The notes under the pieces are model-generated. The model searched no databases, was not told the DNA's origin, and saw only the letters and a program-made list of their open reading frames with translations. A program made the position numbers and the translations under genes. This document shows, piece by piece, positions 32,880 to 44,896 of a DNA stretch of 64,000 bases; within the stretch, counting starts at the first letter, position 1; each line of letters opens with the position of its first letter. The stretch covers positions 3,267,501 through 3,331,500 of the forward strand of contig NC_057372.1 in assembly GCF_016906535.1 (NCBI RefSeq), in the 5' to 3' direction. This DNA is from Rhizoctonia solani (lineage: Eukaryota > Basidiomycota > Agaricomycetes > Cantharellales > Ceratobasidiaceae).

Positions 32880-33540
32880 TTTGGGTAAGCTCGCTACTGG
32901 AATTGCCTCAAAATAGTGTGATTTCAGTACAAGTGATGAACTCAAAAAACTACTCGATGTGAGCTCAAACTTGACTACAGCGGTACTACTTAGCCTAAGT
33001 AGGCTCGTGACGTGAAACAGTATATGCGAATAAATGTGATGCATGTGAAAGTGAGGAAGTAAATATATACACAGGCACTGGCAACTAGAGAGACAGACGG
33101 GAAGGTGGGAGATCCCCGACCGCGGGTGAAAGCTTGCGGGTGGGTGGTCCAAACTGTTCCCAAAGAGTAGCGTGGTGAGTGGAAAAAAACAAATTGTATC
33201 TGTAATATACTAATGCGACCAGGATATGATTGAGACCGTGAAGCGGGTGAGGAAGGGATGGAGGAAGATGAGGGAAAGGGGCCAACACCGGGTAACCACG
33301 TAACTCGCGGGAAGACGCCGGGTCAGTCCTGATTGTGCATTGTAGCCCGCTACGATGCACAACGCTCTATCTTAAAGTTACCGGGAAATCATTAGTGAAG
33401 AGTCGGATCTTGACGGAAGTTTTATTCCAATTCACCCGTGAACCTGTGCGCATAAAATCTGATGATGTATGCCGCTTGTGCTGCAGCCTTTTTAAATTCC
33501 TGCGGCCGATACCCCCCAGTGTGGCAAACCCACTGGGCAT
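32880..33540 (+). pseudogene. BTB gene fragment with a 350-base interruption
   Basis: 32880-33010 encodes a degenerate TGIASK, stop, CDFSTSDELKKLLDV segment equivalent to SSIASQQYDFGTSENLKKLLEV of gene 1. After about 350 unrelated bases, 33372-33540 resumes at the next family position (SLVKSRILTEVLFQFTREPVRI). Stops and the insertion make it non-functional. Confidence 0.7.
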
Positions 33541-33559
33541 GTCGTATTTATCCTCATCT

Positions 33560-34260
33560 GTAAGCGGTGATTTTAATTCCAATTGGCCTTGGCTAACATT
33601 CCCGAATTATCCAGCTGCGACCATCCTATTCATATATGCACTCATCATTGGCTCAGTCTCTGGATGGAGATGCGGTGGTGTGCTTGCACCTTTCTTCGTT
33701 TCAATCGCCCTCTTTATATTTTTTTTCTTTGGGGGAAAATCGAGTCAACAAAGCCAACGCGGCACTTTAAGTACTGTGCCTCAGATCGTTGCAATGCAGT
33801 TTAGACCAATCCATGGCTTGACAGCCACCCAAGTCGTGATTCTATCCGAATTCTTCCATGTTATTTGGCACAGCTTTGATGCATTTCTTCTGGTGTATTC
33901 AAGTGTACTTAATCCTTTCGCCATGTTGGCAGGACTACCTGAATTGGTCGACTATTGTTGCCGGTGTCAAGATGTGAACTGTTTCCAAGCCATAGAAACT
34001 AACCACCTGCTGACGTAATCCCTTCCACTCCCAGTTTACCCCTAGGTGTCGTGGCTGGGCCTATCACGGATAATGAAGGGCGTATCGCGGCTATAGAATG
34101 GCCTAAGTTCTTGATCATGAGTAGGTTGGTTCTTGCGTTCATTGCAACCGTCATGCTTCTGTTCTCGTTTCAACTCAACGACGGCTACTGGCCTCTCATA
34201 TTCCTTGATTTCATAATCGGTAGTGCAGGAACAGCAGTTGTATTTGTCCTTGCCAAGTGA
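33560..34260 (+). CDS. Possible multi-span membrane protein, not recognised
   Basis: An open frame to 34018 holds hydrophobic spans AATILFIYALIIGSVSG and LAPFFVSIALFIFFFFGG. A frame at 34051-34260 adds MSRLVLAFIATVMLLFSF and YWPLIFLDFIIGSAGTAVVFV. A GT..AG intron around 33961-34031 could join them. The start is unclear because the upstream frame is BTB debris. I do not recognise the family. It may be a gene or a remnant. Confidence 0.35.
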
Positions 34261-35465
34261 ATTACCTCCTTCTTGGCACATCGAACTATTCTAATTTATG
34301 TCCGTTAGTATATCGATCTTCCAAACTAACCCCCAGCCTACGCGGCCAAAGTTAGAGCTGTCTTCAATTTTGCTCTTCAACTTGGCGCTGCAATTGATTC
34401 CTCATCGACAACATCTATTTGACGTCTGTTGCCGAAAAGGTCGTCGAGAATGGGACCTTTGGTGGGACCCATTTTCAGGGCCGCTCCGCTTCTCTTTAGT
34501 TCTTGCTGGCATGGGTGGCGTTTTACAAGTAGGACAGGCGCCCTGATGATGTAGAGGGCAAGTTGGAGCTCGATCCTCTTATAGCAACCCGCTGTATATA
34601 TGTGCTTTATAATGCTCAGAAGTACTTAATTTACTTTTGATACTTGGGCCCTTAGTACTGGTACAGTATAATATTTCGTTGGCCATTCAAGGCTTTTTGT
34701 TTTTACTTGATATCTCCTCAATCCATTCGCATTAATATGTTGGCCAATCCTTCTCGTTAGCGAAGCTAATTGCAAGACCTCTCCTTTAGTTTCCACAATG
34801 GTCGGGACATCTCTTGTGGTTGGCTGGATTGGTAGTAGCTTTGCTATGGGTTGATCCTCCGGCAGTGTCCGGTTGAATGAATCAATAATACACGTTTCTG
34901 CGATGCACGAGTAAGATGCGGATTATTCGTAACCCGCTATTGTATTACGACTTCTGTAGTTCCCTTATAATTGTGTATATACGTCCGTAGTCAAGGAAAT
35001 CCTACCAGTAGTCAACCGAATCGCGTAGTGTGGATAATATCAATCGTGTACCCCCCAAAAAACCCAGAGCAGTAGCGCTATAGATTTCATATCTGCATTG
35101 CTGGCATTTCTCATTACCATGCATTTGTCCTGCATCTCTTCGACTTAGTGCCACGTCATAATTAGCCATTGGTCTCTGATATGCTCTATCGATATACATT
35201 CGCTCTGAAAAATGCTTTAGATTTCCTAAATAACAAATAATATTGAAGTAGAATACATATGCTGCAACCAGCTCCGCCAGCTGGACTCATAGACAGCAAC
35301 CACGCTTAAATGATACACATACTTCTTCGCTAGGGCTGAGCGTTAGTACGCTCACCAGAAAGCTTTCTTTGATTGTTACAGTACCTCCGCATAGTGCCAA
35401 GACCATCATGGTGGCGGGCCGCCGGGAGTTGTAAAGGCACACCTGTCCAGGGAGTCTTCATTGTG
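34261..35465. other. Intergenic, nothing firm
   Basis: A frame at 34298-34546 is open but shows no family features. The rest is AT-rich sequence up to the pectate lyase promoter. Confidence 0.4.
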
Positions 35466-35472
35466 TATAAAA
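35466..35472 (+). promoter_or_regulatory. TATA box of the pectate lyase gene
   Basis: TATAAAA lies 117 bases before the ATG. A CT-rich stretch (TTTCCTTTCTTTCTTTTG) follows, a usual layout for strongly expressed fungal secreted-enzyme genes. Confidence 0.6.
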
Positions 35473-35588
35473 CAAGCCCAGCGAGACTCATCCAGACCAA
35501 CACACATTTCCTTTCTTTCTTTTGTTTCATCTACGCTACGGCTTCCGCTCTCCAGACTTTGCTTTCACACTCACTTTAAACAAACAAC

Positions 35589-36540
35589 ATGGTCTCGTTC
35601 AAACTTTCCACCATCGCTGCCGTCGCTGCCTTCTTTGCTCAGACAGCCATCGCCGCCCCATCTCCTAGCATGGGACTCAATGGTGCATACGCCAAGCGTG
35701 CTGCAAGCTGCACTTTCCCCAGCCCTCCTAAGACCTCCAGCCTCAGCGCTCCTATGACTGTCAAGGGTACCTTTGATGGTAAGTAGAGTGGCGCCCAAGC
35801 AGTTGCAGCTCGGCGGTCGTTAATCGACTACTGTTTCTCAGGTGGCAATGTCCGCTACGACCGCGGAAAGGGTGCCTGCTCTGGGCAAAAGGAGGGAGGC
35901 GACAAGGACGCCGTCTTCTTGCTTGAGAATGGTGCTACTCTCAAGTGAGCTCCGCTCAGAGTCCCATATATACTCTGTTATTGACCATACCGTGTCTTAT
36001 AGGAACGTCGTTATCGGTGCTGACCAGGCCGAGGGTGTCCACTGCAAGGGCTCCTGTACTATCGAGAACGTCTGGTTTGAGGATGTATGCGAGGACGCCA
36101 TCACCATCCGCCAGACTTCCGGAACCACTACCATCAGGGGCGGTGGAGCCAAAGGTGCGAGCGATAAGGTTGTCCAACACAACGGTGGAGGAACCGTCAA
36201 CATCTCCTCATACTGTGTGCAAGACTTCGGAAAGCTGTATCGCGCATGCGGCAACTGCAAGACGCAGTACAAGCGAACTGTAAACATCAGCGACGTGATC
36301 GCAAAGAACGGTAGTCTGCTTGCCGGTGTCAACTCGAACTACGGTGACGTTGCGACTATCAAAAATGTACAAGCAACAAGCGTGAAGTCAATGTGCGACA
36401 CGTTCCAGGGCAACAACAGTGGAAAGGAGCCGTCGAAGCTGACATCGAACAAGGCCAACAGCAGGTACGTGAAATTTCTCAAAGGGTTAAACTGAAATAT
36501 GTTCACTAACAATCGATTTACATACAGCTGCAAGTTCTAA
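35589..36540 (+). CDS. Secreted pectate lyase, polysaccharide lyase family 3
   Basis: Extracellular enzyme that cleaves polygalacturonate by beta-elimination with calcium. Exons 35589-35778, 35842-35944, 36003-36464 and 36528-36540 have GT..AG introns and closing phases, giving 255 residues. The signal peptide is [19 protein letters not shown], ending AIA before APSPS. A Lys-Arg (GAYAKR) before AASCTFP suggests Kex2 removal of a propeptide. Family features are [52 protein letters not shown] and paired cysteines up to the terminal CKF. Length is normal for the family. The last exon encodes only the final residues. It indicates a plant-degrading or plant-associated lifestyle. Confidence 0.95.
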
Positions 36541-37245
36541 GTAATAGTCACCGTGGATACATCTATCATACACTGGCTCGCACTGTATCGGATGCACAGC
36601 TGTGCAAGCGGGAACAATCTATTGGCCTGACTGCTTCCTACTTTTGTACTGTTCCTCCTAATTATTCTATCAATAAATATATACCAATATACCACGGCAT
36701 CTCTACCAGTTGACAGCTCTTGGAGGTTTCAAGTACATTTTCAATAAGATGGTTGATGCCTACTGAACATGTTCATTACGACTCGAATTCAGCGCGGGTA
36801 GCCATGAACTAAATTACCGATGTGCAGGCCTCCATCTCATTAGTGTTCCCTTGAACCCTACCTCTCCAGGTCGGGTCAAGGCTATCGACCTTGAGCTTTT
36901 TTTTTTCAGCTCTTCTACGGGAGCTCCAGTTGGCTGAGGTAGATCTATCTCATGTGGTGGCGGCTCATTCATGAATTGTATTGCGGCGTCCTTTGCGTCA
37001 CGCCCCTCATACAAGATGGAATATACGCCATCCTCAATCTAGTTGATATATCCATGTTGAGGCAAAGTCAGAGACTCTCTGAGAAACTCCGGAGAAGAAA
37101 ACGAGGGCATACCGGAGCATATACTGTAAGTTACTGGGTCATTAGTTTCAAGCCTTCGGAGGTTGTGACCCCCTCAGCGACAGATCCAAATGTCTGTATG
37201 ATATGATCTAGCTGCTCTCCCTTGCCTATTCGACAATGGCAGGAA
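36541..37245. other. Intergenic, nothing recognised
   Basis: 3' flank of the pectate lyase and plain sequence. No supportable gene. Confidence 0.4.
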
Positions 37246-37508
37246 TTGTCTGATATCTATTTGGAAAGAAATTTTCGCCCATTCAGACCTCTACAGCGCG
37301 TTTTATCAACCTCACAGTTCAGTAATATAGGAATGAATCCTTTTATGGCTTATGTAACCGTATGAAGTTACTGGGGCCCCCTCAGTCATCTGTTCAACCA
37401 TGGGTAGACGGCGTATACGAATACCTGGAGTCCAAACTTGCTTTTATCGTGGAACTTGAAGCTATGATCGATAAGAGTGATCCAGCCGATCCGGAGAAGA
37501 AGGATTAG
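37246..37508 (+). pseudogene. BTB gene C-terminal fragment
   Basis: Degenerate copy of the BTB family tail: SIWKEIFAHSDLYSAFYQPH, a stop, then QPWVDGVYEYLESKLAFIVELEAMID and a stop. Frames are broken at about 37325-37375. Confidence 0.7.
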
Positions 37509-37705
37509 TTCCGTGGACAGCTAGGAATGCATATAGGTTGGTAAGTCTAAGCAGTCGTCCCGTAAGCATCAATTCCTATTATGTGTAGGTTGATTTTGCT
37601 TTTAGTGATGCTGAGCTTGTGGAGAGGGGAGTTGTCCGCTTGACCGTTCACACCGATGTGACCAAACTCAACCCAAATATAAGGCTTTTCTCGCTCGTAT
37701 ATTGT

Positions 37706-37960
37706 AACACCCGGCCGAGAGACGAGCGTGCTACGAGGGGCGGGCGCTTAGTCGTCGGACCTGGCGCTTACGGCGCATATATTTTCCTTCATAATTGGAT
37801 TTTTTCCCTGTGTTCGTGCCTTGCCTTTTTCTTTTCCTTAGCATAAAATGCCTCTCTTTTTGTAGCCGACCCTCAGCCGTCGCAACCATTAGCTACGCGC
37901 GACCGAGTTTTCCTTTCTATCTCTCTTTATCTTTAGACTCCTACCAATACTATTGCCGCC
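37706..37960 (+). repeat. Dispersed repeat starting TGTAACACCCG, copy 2
   Basis: It starts TGTAACACCCGGCCGAGA and shares blocks GCGCTTACGGCGCAT, AATTGGATTTTTTCCCTGTG and GCCGTCGCAACCA with 9131-9345. The CT-rich stretch to about 38300 may belong to the same element. Confidence 0.55.
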
Positions 37961-38674
37961 GCTATTTACATTGTCCTAAGCGTACCCGCGCCTGATTCCG
38001 TCTCGCAAGAAGTGCCCGGTTTGCAATCCTCACACGGCCGACTAGTGTCCTTCGCTGTGAATGCTTTCGCCCGAACCAGGCTCGCTCATCGAGTTTCTTT
38101 CGCTGGTTACGAAACGCTCCGATTCGCCGTCCGCCTTGCTCGATTACTGCTCGATTTGTCTTGCTCGACTCGCAATTACTCGTCTCGACCCCTCCTCTTT
38201 CCGCCTCTTTCTGCCTCGCCGCGTTTCGTCTCGCCTCGTCCCCGCTGTCTGTCCGGCCCCCTCTCTCCTCCGCCGCACCCTCTTCTCCGTGTGCCACGGG
38301 TTTTTCAATATATGCTCACTAAATGTTTCCATACATGAAAACCTCAGTTCTTGGTTATCGTAGTTGCAGCTGAGTAGTGCATATTGTCCTTACTCTTTTC
38401 ACTTTGTCCCCAGCACTTGTGGATTATTTTACAATTGGCTTGGACTTATCTGCGTTCGCAAGATATAGAAATAAACACGTGACCAGGCTAATATCATAAC
38501 AGGAAATAACCCCCATGTCATTGTCGTCTGACCTCGGTGCATCTTCTGGAAGTGATTTATACCCTTGTGCACCCGTGTCCATCCCCACTTGTATGGAAGG
38601 TCTTTGTCAGCAAACACGGAACCTGTTCAATGTGGATAATAGTCAAATTTCGCCCCACGTGTAAGACCCAGTAC
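37961..38674. other. CT-rich sequence, no gene
   Basis: Strong strand bias to C and T until about 38290. Open frames here result from composition. Confidence 0.4.
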
Positions 38675-38790
38675 CAGATTTGGGCTTATGGAGTCCAACC
38701 ACTGGGACATGCATGTATATAGCGTATTTGTGAACAAGAACGGTTACAACCCCTATCTATCAACACAGGCGTTGCTTTTGCGAGGCAAAC
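38675..38790 (+). repeat. Dispersed repeat piece matching 32520-32650
   Basis: CAGATTTGGGCTTA, GACATGCATGTATA, CCCCTATCTATCAA and TGCGAGGCAA occur in the same order at 32520-32650. Confidence 0.5.
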
Positions 38791-38900
38791 ACGTGTAACC
38801 AAAAGAGAGGAGTAGGGCTATAGAGGGATTTCTCAAATATATGTGAACTATCTTAGAGTGTTCCGACCCACTAAATTGAGTTACTCTGCCCTCGATTAAC

Positions 38901-39672
38901 ATGACTGGAGCTGTTATTCCTATTCTTCAACAAGAAGGTAAGTCAATAAAGCTCCGGCGAGATGTATATTGACATCAGCTCAGCTGCTGACCAGATTAGG
39001 ATGAGAGGGAGGCCTAATTCATATGTTGTTCAAGCAATCAGTCCTCCGCCGTTTGCTACACCAGTGAATATACACCCTGAAAGCAACACAGCTATCCCTG
39101 GGGGTTTACCGACCAACCAACCACCTCCAGAGCCACGATACAATTCTCAATCCTCCATGAATCGGGTTTATATGAGTGAAGTAGAAACACCAATACGCGG
39201 CTCATCTTTCCAAGAAAATCGTGATCATTTCATCAGAATGTTTGATCAAAAACGATGGAACTACCCAGGCGAGGAGTTACAATCCATAGAGACCCAACTG
39301 TACGACTCTAGAGCTTTAGTGGTGAGGTCACTCTGTTCGTATGCCAGTATTGGCTTATAGGTTGAACCGCGCAAGATCGCAATTCACTATGGCGGCAGCG
39401 ATCCTTTGCCAGCAACCTACGTAGATGCACTGAATATCACACATGTTCTCGGTAGGTTGGGGTTAAGTAGGTCACATATGACCATATTTGAACTGAAAAA
39501 TGCCAAAGTTAAATTCGGGTACCACCCAAAATGCATCCGAGTCCTTGCTGACCAAGTCGATGTTCGCGACCGTAAAGATGATCGGTGGCCAAATAAAGAC
39601 AACATCGTTCGTAAATTTTTTCGTGGTGAATGTAATCGCACTACAGCTAGCGAGTCTAGGTCTCCGGATTGA
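38901..39672 (+). CDS. Unrecognised gene, at least three exons, end uncertain
   Basis: Exon 1 38901-38937 (MTGAVIPILQQE), exon 2 38984-39321 and exon 3 from 39361 join in phase through GT..AG introns. Exon 2 is Pro/Ser-rich, then SFQENRDHFIRMFDQKRWNYPGEEL. Exon 3 gives EPRKIAIHYGGSDPLPATYV and may continue to the stop at 39672 or splice at 39467. No family is recognised. A further open stretch at 40845-41106 may be a later exon. A dispersed repeat at 39958 lies between, so the gene could be broken. Confidence 0.4.
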
Positions 39673-39957
39673 AGTGGCTAGCTGAAGGAACTGTGCCTGG
39701 ATGCAAACGATTCTTGTTTTGTAAGCTCTGAATTTACACATAGAAAATATGGCCTCTTACCCGCAATCCATGCCAGTTGCTGGGCATGGGCATCGCCTTG
39801 TGACGAGTGAAGAGGGTGTATGCTTTACTCGTGAAGGTCGGTTTACCTTTCCGAAGGTTGCGGGCATACTGAACTTTATTTAGGAATACTACCTAAGGAC
39901 TTCTTGACCTACACCACTAGAAGCGGGCAGGAGGTTCCTGACCCTAAGACTGTGCTA

Positions 39958-40060
39958 TTTGATGATGTATGGGACGCACCATTCTGCCAACATTTTTGTT
40001 GACACTTCCTCTGTGTAGGAGCTTAACCAGTTATTAGTGAAGATTGGAGATGGAACTAGA
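39958..40060 (+). repeat. Dispersed repeat piece matching 32036-32135
   Basis: TTTGATGATGTATGGGACGCACCATTCTG-like sequence (shared blocks under 20 bases) recurs at 32036. Its origin is unknown. Confidence 0.5.
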
Positions 40061-40844
40061 CTTACGGTGAGTTAGGTTTGGGCTGTATGACTTCGGTCAC
40101 TGACGACCAATCGAATGCACAGGTGGTATTTGATGTATGCATCTTATCTTTATTTATTCGATTTGGCGCGATTAAATCGAGCTTGATACCCATCATCGTC
40201 CTAGTGCTGTCACAGTGGTGGATTAACAGGTGTTTATTTCAAAACTAACCTTAATGTCAGGAGATTTCCCACTGACTGCACCTCTCAAAAGTGTTGGTTC
40301 CTGAAACTGCTGACTTAAGCAACATTCGGAAACGCTATCTATTCACCATGAACCGCCGTCCTAGTGACCCCAATGAGTTTGATAACATATGTTCTCATGC
40401 TCTAGAAAGACAATCAAGAATTAGTAACTTTCTAGGTTGGTGTATGATAGGCGTTTGATTTTGAGAGGACTCTAAGCTTTCAGTGTTCTTCAACGCATCT
40501 AGGTCTTCCATCAAAAGTCAACTTTGGCTGTAATTCTAACCAAGACCTCATTGTCCGTTCGGAATTAACCAGTAATATCGATCACATGAATCAAGGAACT
40601 GAAGATCCAAATACTTCAAGTTTCACAGCGTTTCCGCCAAACTGTGAAATTGTATGCGGTCAATAAAATTAAGAAGCTCTACTAGTGGCTAACGCGTAGA
40701 GCTCGCAGATATCCTGGGCTGCCTGCGATGGAAGTCAACTGGCACGAGAAGACGCTAACACCGGAGGAAGATTCACTAGTGTACGCCTCAAAATCCTGTC
40801 GTTTCCTTTGAATCTTTTGCGCTGACACCACACCAGGCATTTAC

Positions 40845-41106
40845 TGATGGAATATTCAAAGAGGAAGAGGGCATTTCCCAGCTCACCTACAGAATTCTAA
40901 ACCGACGCATACAGTGCGTATTTTCGTTCCATCAAAAGACAAATGCTTCAATTGCGAATATTATTAGAGCCGAATTTGATAATCACAACAAGAAGGCCAA
41001 CGATGTTCAGGATTCCGCTGCTTCTGCAAGCGGACAAAGTCCCGCCATAAGAGCCAGTAAGACACAAAACGCAATTCAGAAAGATGAAAATTTTCAGTAT
41101 CCCAAG
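40845..41106 (+). other. Open exon-like stretch without a start codon
   Basis: About 87 codons are open with protein-like composition (GIFKEEEGISQLTYRILNRR, then AEFDNHNKKANDV). It ends at a GTATGT donor-like site at 41107. An internal exon of an unrecognised gene is plausible; no partner exons are proven. Confidence 0.35.
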
Positions 41107-41363
41107 GTATGTATCAACCCGGTGAATTGTATGTGTTACTAATCGCACTGGTTTGAATGAAGCTATACGTTTCCAATAACATCGTAAGTGCCTTTGTTTC
41201 CTGATAATATGGATAATCTTGTTGAAATTTCATAACAAAGGCGAATATCATAGCTGATAGAGAGATTGTGCTTTAGAGATTAGCATTATAAATAAGCCTT
41301 ATGATTTCCTTTACTCAAATAGTATAACCCATTGTCTGGTATCTTGATACATAGAATTCATGT

Positions 41364-44300
41364 TCAGAAAACGTTGTAAGCACGTGTGAGGGGTAACGTC
41401 AAGGCTGGAGGCACATCCGCGAGAACACCATCCGCATGCACCGCATAGGTCTCGGGGTCTACCGACATCTTGGGTGTAGAATTGTTCCATTTCATGTCCT
41501 TCTTCCGTATCGACCGACAGCCCAGGACAGCCTCTGGCCGCTTTGATAACCCATAAGTTTGTATTGCCCCTATATATGAATAATGGGGATCCAAATTAAA
41601 TTCGTAAACTGAGTGACCAGTAGTGACGTACCTGAAGTGATGGAAACCTTTGAAACAAACGCAACAGAGTTCAATGCCGCCGAGCCGGGCTGCGCACCCC
41701 ACATAGGACGCGAATAAACCGGTTGGACAGTTGGGATAGATGCATTCGCGTCCCCCATCTGTTATACTCTTCATTTAATACGCATCTTCATCGAGTGAAA
41801 GAGATCATTACCTGCGCCCAAGCAATAACACCCGACTTGAGAACCATTTCTGGTTTAGCGCCAAAGTTCTCTGGGCGCCAAAGGACCAAATCCGCAAGAC
41901 AACCCTCCTTCACTTGGCCAACCAAATGGCTTATTCCATGAGTAATGGCGCTGCACAAACATCTTGAGAAAACGCACAAGAATAAAAGGATTAAAGCACT
42001 CACGGATTGACAGTATACTTGCTAACGTATCGTTTTACACGGGCATTGTCCTTGCCATCTTCATCTCCATCATTTGCCAGAGGTCCGCGAAGTTCGCGCA
42101 TTTTGGAAGCTGTTCGCCAAGTCCGAGAAACTACCTCTCCAACTCGACCCATAGCTTGAGAGTCGGAGGAAATCATTGCGATCGCACCCAGGTCATGAAG
42201 CACGTCTTCGGCTGCGATCGTCTCCTGTCGAATTCGAGAGTCCGCAAATGCGCAATCTTCCGGAATCGATTTGTCGAGGTGATGGCACACCATGAGCATC
42301 TAACATGATAGAAAAAACAGAATAACGAGATTAAAGAAACGGTCTGTGAAAAAGGTGGGGCGACTCACGTCGTGGTGTTCGCTGACAGTGTTCACCGCAA
42401 ATGGTCTCGTAGGGTTCGTCGATGAAGGAAGCACATTTTCTTGCTCACACACAACGATGATATCGGGCGCATGTCCACCACCAGCTCCTTCCGTATGATA
42501 CGTATGAATTGTCCTTCCACCAAACGCGGCAATCGTACCTGGTTAATCAGCATGTTGGTGTGGTTTATCGTGATAATAAGAACATTTGATACTGACTTTC
42601 TACGAAACCGCTTTCGTTGAGGGTATCGGTATGAATATTCACCTATTCGATGTTAGACATATTTCGGCGGGCGCATTTTCACAATTACCTGGACGTCATA
42701 CTTATCACCTACATCCAAGCAGTTCTTGATAGCCGCAGGAGTAGATCCCCAGTCCTAGAAACTCAACATAAGCAAGTACTTCATCCCTCTGATTTCAGCT
42801 CACCTCGTGCAGCTTGAGCCCTGCAGCGCCTGCTTGCACTATTTCCTCTAGAGCAACCGGGCTAGCATCGTTGCCCTTGCCAGTGAACAAAAAGTTGATT
42901 GGAATCGAGTCGGTTGCGGCCAGCATGTGGCGCATGTAGAAGGGAGAAGGAGTGCAGGTAGTCGCATTTGTCCCAGCAGACGGGCCCGTACCGCCTCCTA
43001 TCATCGTCGTCGTGCCAGATGCAATGGCCTAGATCAATATTATCGGTTATTTAATAAGGCTGTTAGTGAGAGAGTTTACCTCTTGCCATTGTTGTGGGCA
43101 TATATAATGAACGTGGGCATCGATTGCGCCAGCCGTAACAATCAATTTCTCGCCCGCGATGACTTCGGTATTTGTTCCGGCTATCAAATTCGGGGTAACG
43201 CCTTCCATCACATCGGGATTTCCTGCCTTGCCGATTCCAACAATCTTTCCGCCACTTATTCCGATGTCACCCTGTACAGAATAAGCATTGGGTATTAGAT
43301 AAGTAAAGACAGAGACGGCTTGCCTTGTAAATTCCAGACCAATCGATAATGAGCGCATTAGTGATCAAAAGATCCAAGACATTTGTGTACGACTCGCTGG
43401 CCGCTTGGCCCATTCCCTCTCGTAGGACTTTACCTGCACGTTTAATTTAAGCTTACTAAATTTAGCAGGCCCCAAAATAGATCGAAGGTTCTTACCCCCG
43501 CCGAATTTGCATTCGTCTCCATAAACCGTCTGGACCTCTGGTTAGATTACGTCACAAAAGGTTGGGGGAGCAAAAGGACTCACAAAGTCGTGTTCAACTT
43601 CGACCCAGAGGCCAGTATCTCCTAACCGAACACGATCCCCAGTGGTCGGGCCGAACATTCCAGCATATGCCTCGCGTGTCATTGTGTTTGGCTCTGCAAC
43701 ACTGAGGGCGCCTGGTTCGGGTGTGTGAGCAAAGCCACAGGCCAGCAGGTTCTTCACGATCTCGTCTGTACGAGACAGCTGGGCTTTCCCTAGGAGTCCG
43801 AGAGAATGGTTTAGAGAACCAAGTAGCAAATATGCGATAGAAAATCAAGTACCGCTCGCAAGGTTATTGCCACCTCTGATCACTTGTGCTCCTCCGATAC
43901 TGACAAGATTGACGTATTTTGGATCACCTGGTTCGAATCGTACCGCTGTCCCCGCAGGAATATCTAATCGTTTTCCATAAGCCTTTCCACGATCAAAGTC
44001 GAGAGCAGCATTCGTCTCGATAAAGTGATAGTGTGAGCCGACCTATAAAATGGTTCTAAGTCAGCCATATGGGATATAACTGCGGAAAAAGTTGCAAACC
44101 TGAATGGGTCGGTCACCTTTATTGGTGACCTTGAGCCGAATACGATCACGACCTTGATTGATTACGATCGGCTCGCGACGTACAATAACAGCACCAGGTG
44201 CAGCATCGTTCGCGTAGAGAGATGAGTTTTCAAGCTCGAATGTGTCTTCGGAAGGAATCGGCAAGAAAGATCCATAAAGCGCGATGGCCAAATCACCAGA

Positions 44301-44713
44301 GTCCGAGCAGATGGGATTATGAACCGTGACAAGAAAGACTCTGTATTAGGGTTAGTCATTGAGGCTATTCAATATACAAGACACCTACCCATCCGGGAAC
44401 GTTCCTTCAACCTGAATCTCGTGTAATAACGCTGGGACACTAGGCAAAACATGGCGGCGACCGAGTATTCTCTTTCCTAGATCCATCAATTCGTCGACCG
44501 TATGATTCCCATCACGGATATACTCTTGCAATTGAGTCGCGATAAGGGCAGTAGCTTCAGTGTGGTTTAATTTGAGGCCTCTTGCAAGCCGTTTTTGGGC
44601 AAGAGCACCCAGCTGATGCAGCAATAGTTTATCATGTTCGCGCGGTGGGATCCTACAAGACACAAGTCAGTATAACCATAGTCAGCCCACAGGTGTCGTG
44701 TCTCGGACCTCAT
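41364..44713 (-). CDS. URE1: Urease, single-chain nickel enzyme
   Basis: Hydrolyses urea to ammonia and carbamate in the cytosol. It is a fused gamma-beta-alpha chain as in other fungi and plants. Exon 1 is just ATGAG at 44713-44709; exon 2 (44652) gives [14 protein letters not shown]. The beta part includes [16 protein letters not shown] and [15 protein letters not shown]. The alpha part has [20 protein letters not shown], the nickel ligands [14 protein letters not shown], the carbamylated Lys in [38 protein letters not shown], the flap His in MVCHHLDKS and the ligand Asp in [10 protein letters not shown]. The end is [10 protein letters not shown]. All active-site residues are present and I saw no lesion. 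It is divergent from the acetyltransferase gene and shares its promoter. It needs nickel and accessory proteins encoded elsewhere. Confidence 0.95.
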
Positions 44714-44896
44714 CGTGGTGGTTGAAGCGCCAGTAGATAAGCATGGTGCTTCTCATTCTGATCGGCCGTTTATTCAGATCCCAGTCGTGGTGTTTTCAGG
44801 GAACTTTGATCAGCGCGGGGAATCACGTGGAGATAAGCGCTTAGTCTGATAGATCAGTCGATTGATCACCTACCGCCGTTACTAAAACTACCAAAA
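44714..44896. promoter_or_regulatory. Bidirectional promoter with two GATA sites
   Basis: 183 bases separate the urease ATG (minus) and the acetyltransferase ATG (plus). AGATAAGC occurs at 44735-44742 and again at 44831-44838. These match the site of fungal GATA nitrogen regulators (AreA/Nit2 type), which suits nitrogen-recycling genes. Regulation is inferred. Confidence 0.55.

Noticed and set aside
37795..38363. Overlapping frames rich in Ser, Phe and Leu
   Set aside because: Caused by CT-rich composition; three frames are open at once and none has a recognisable motif.
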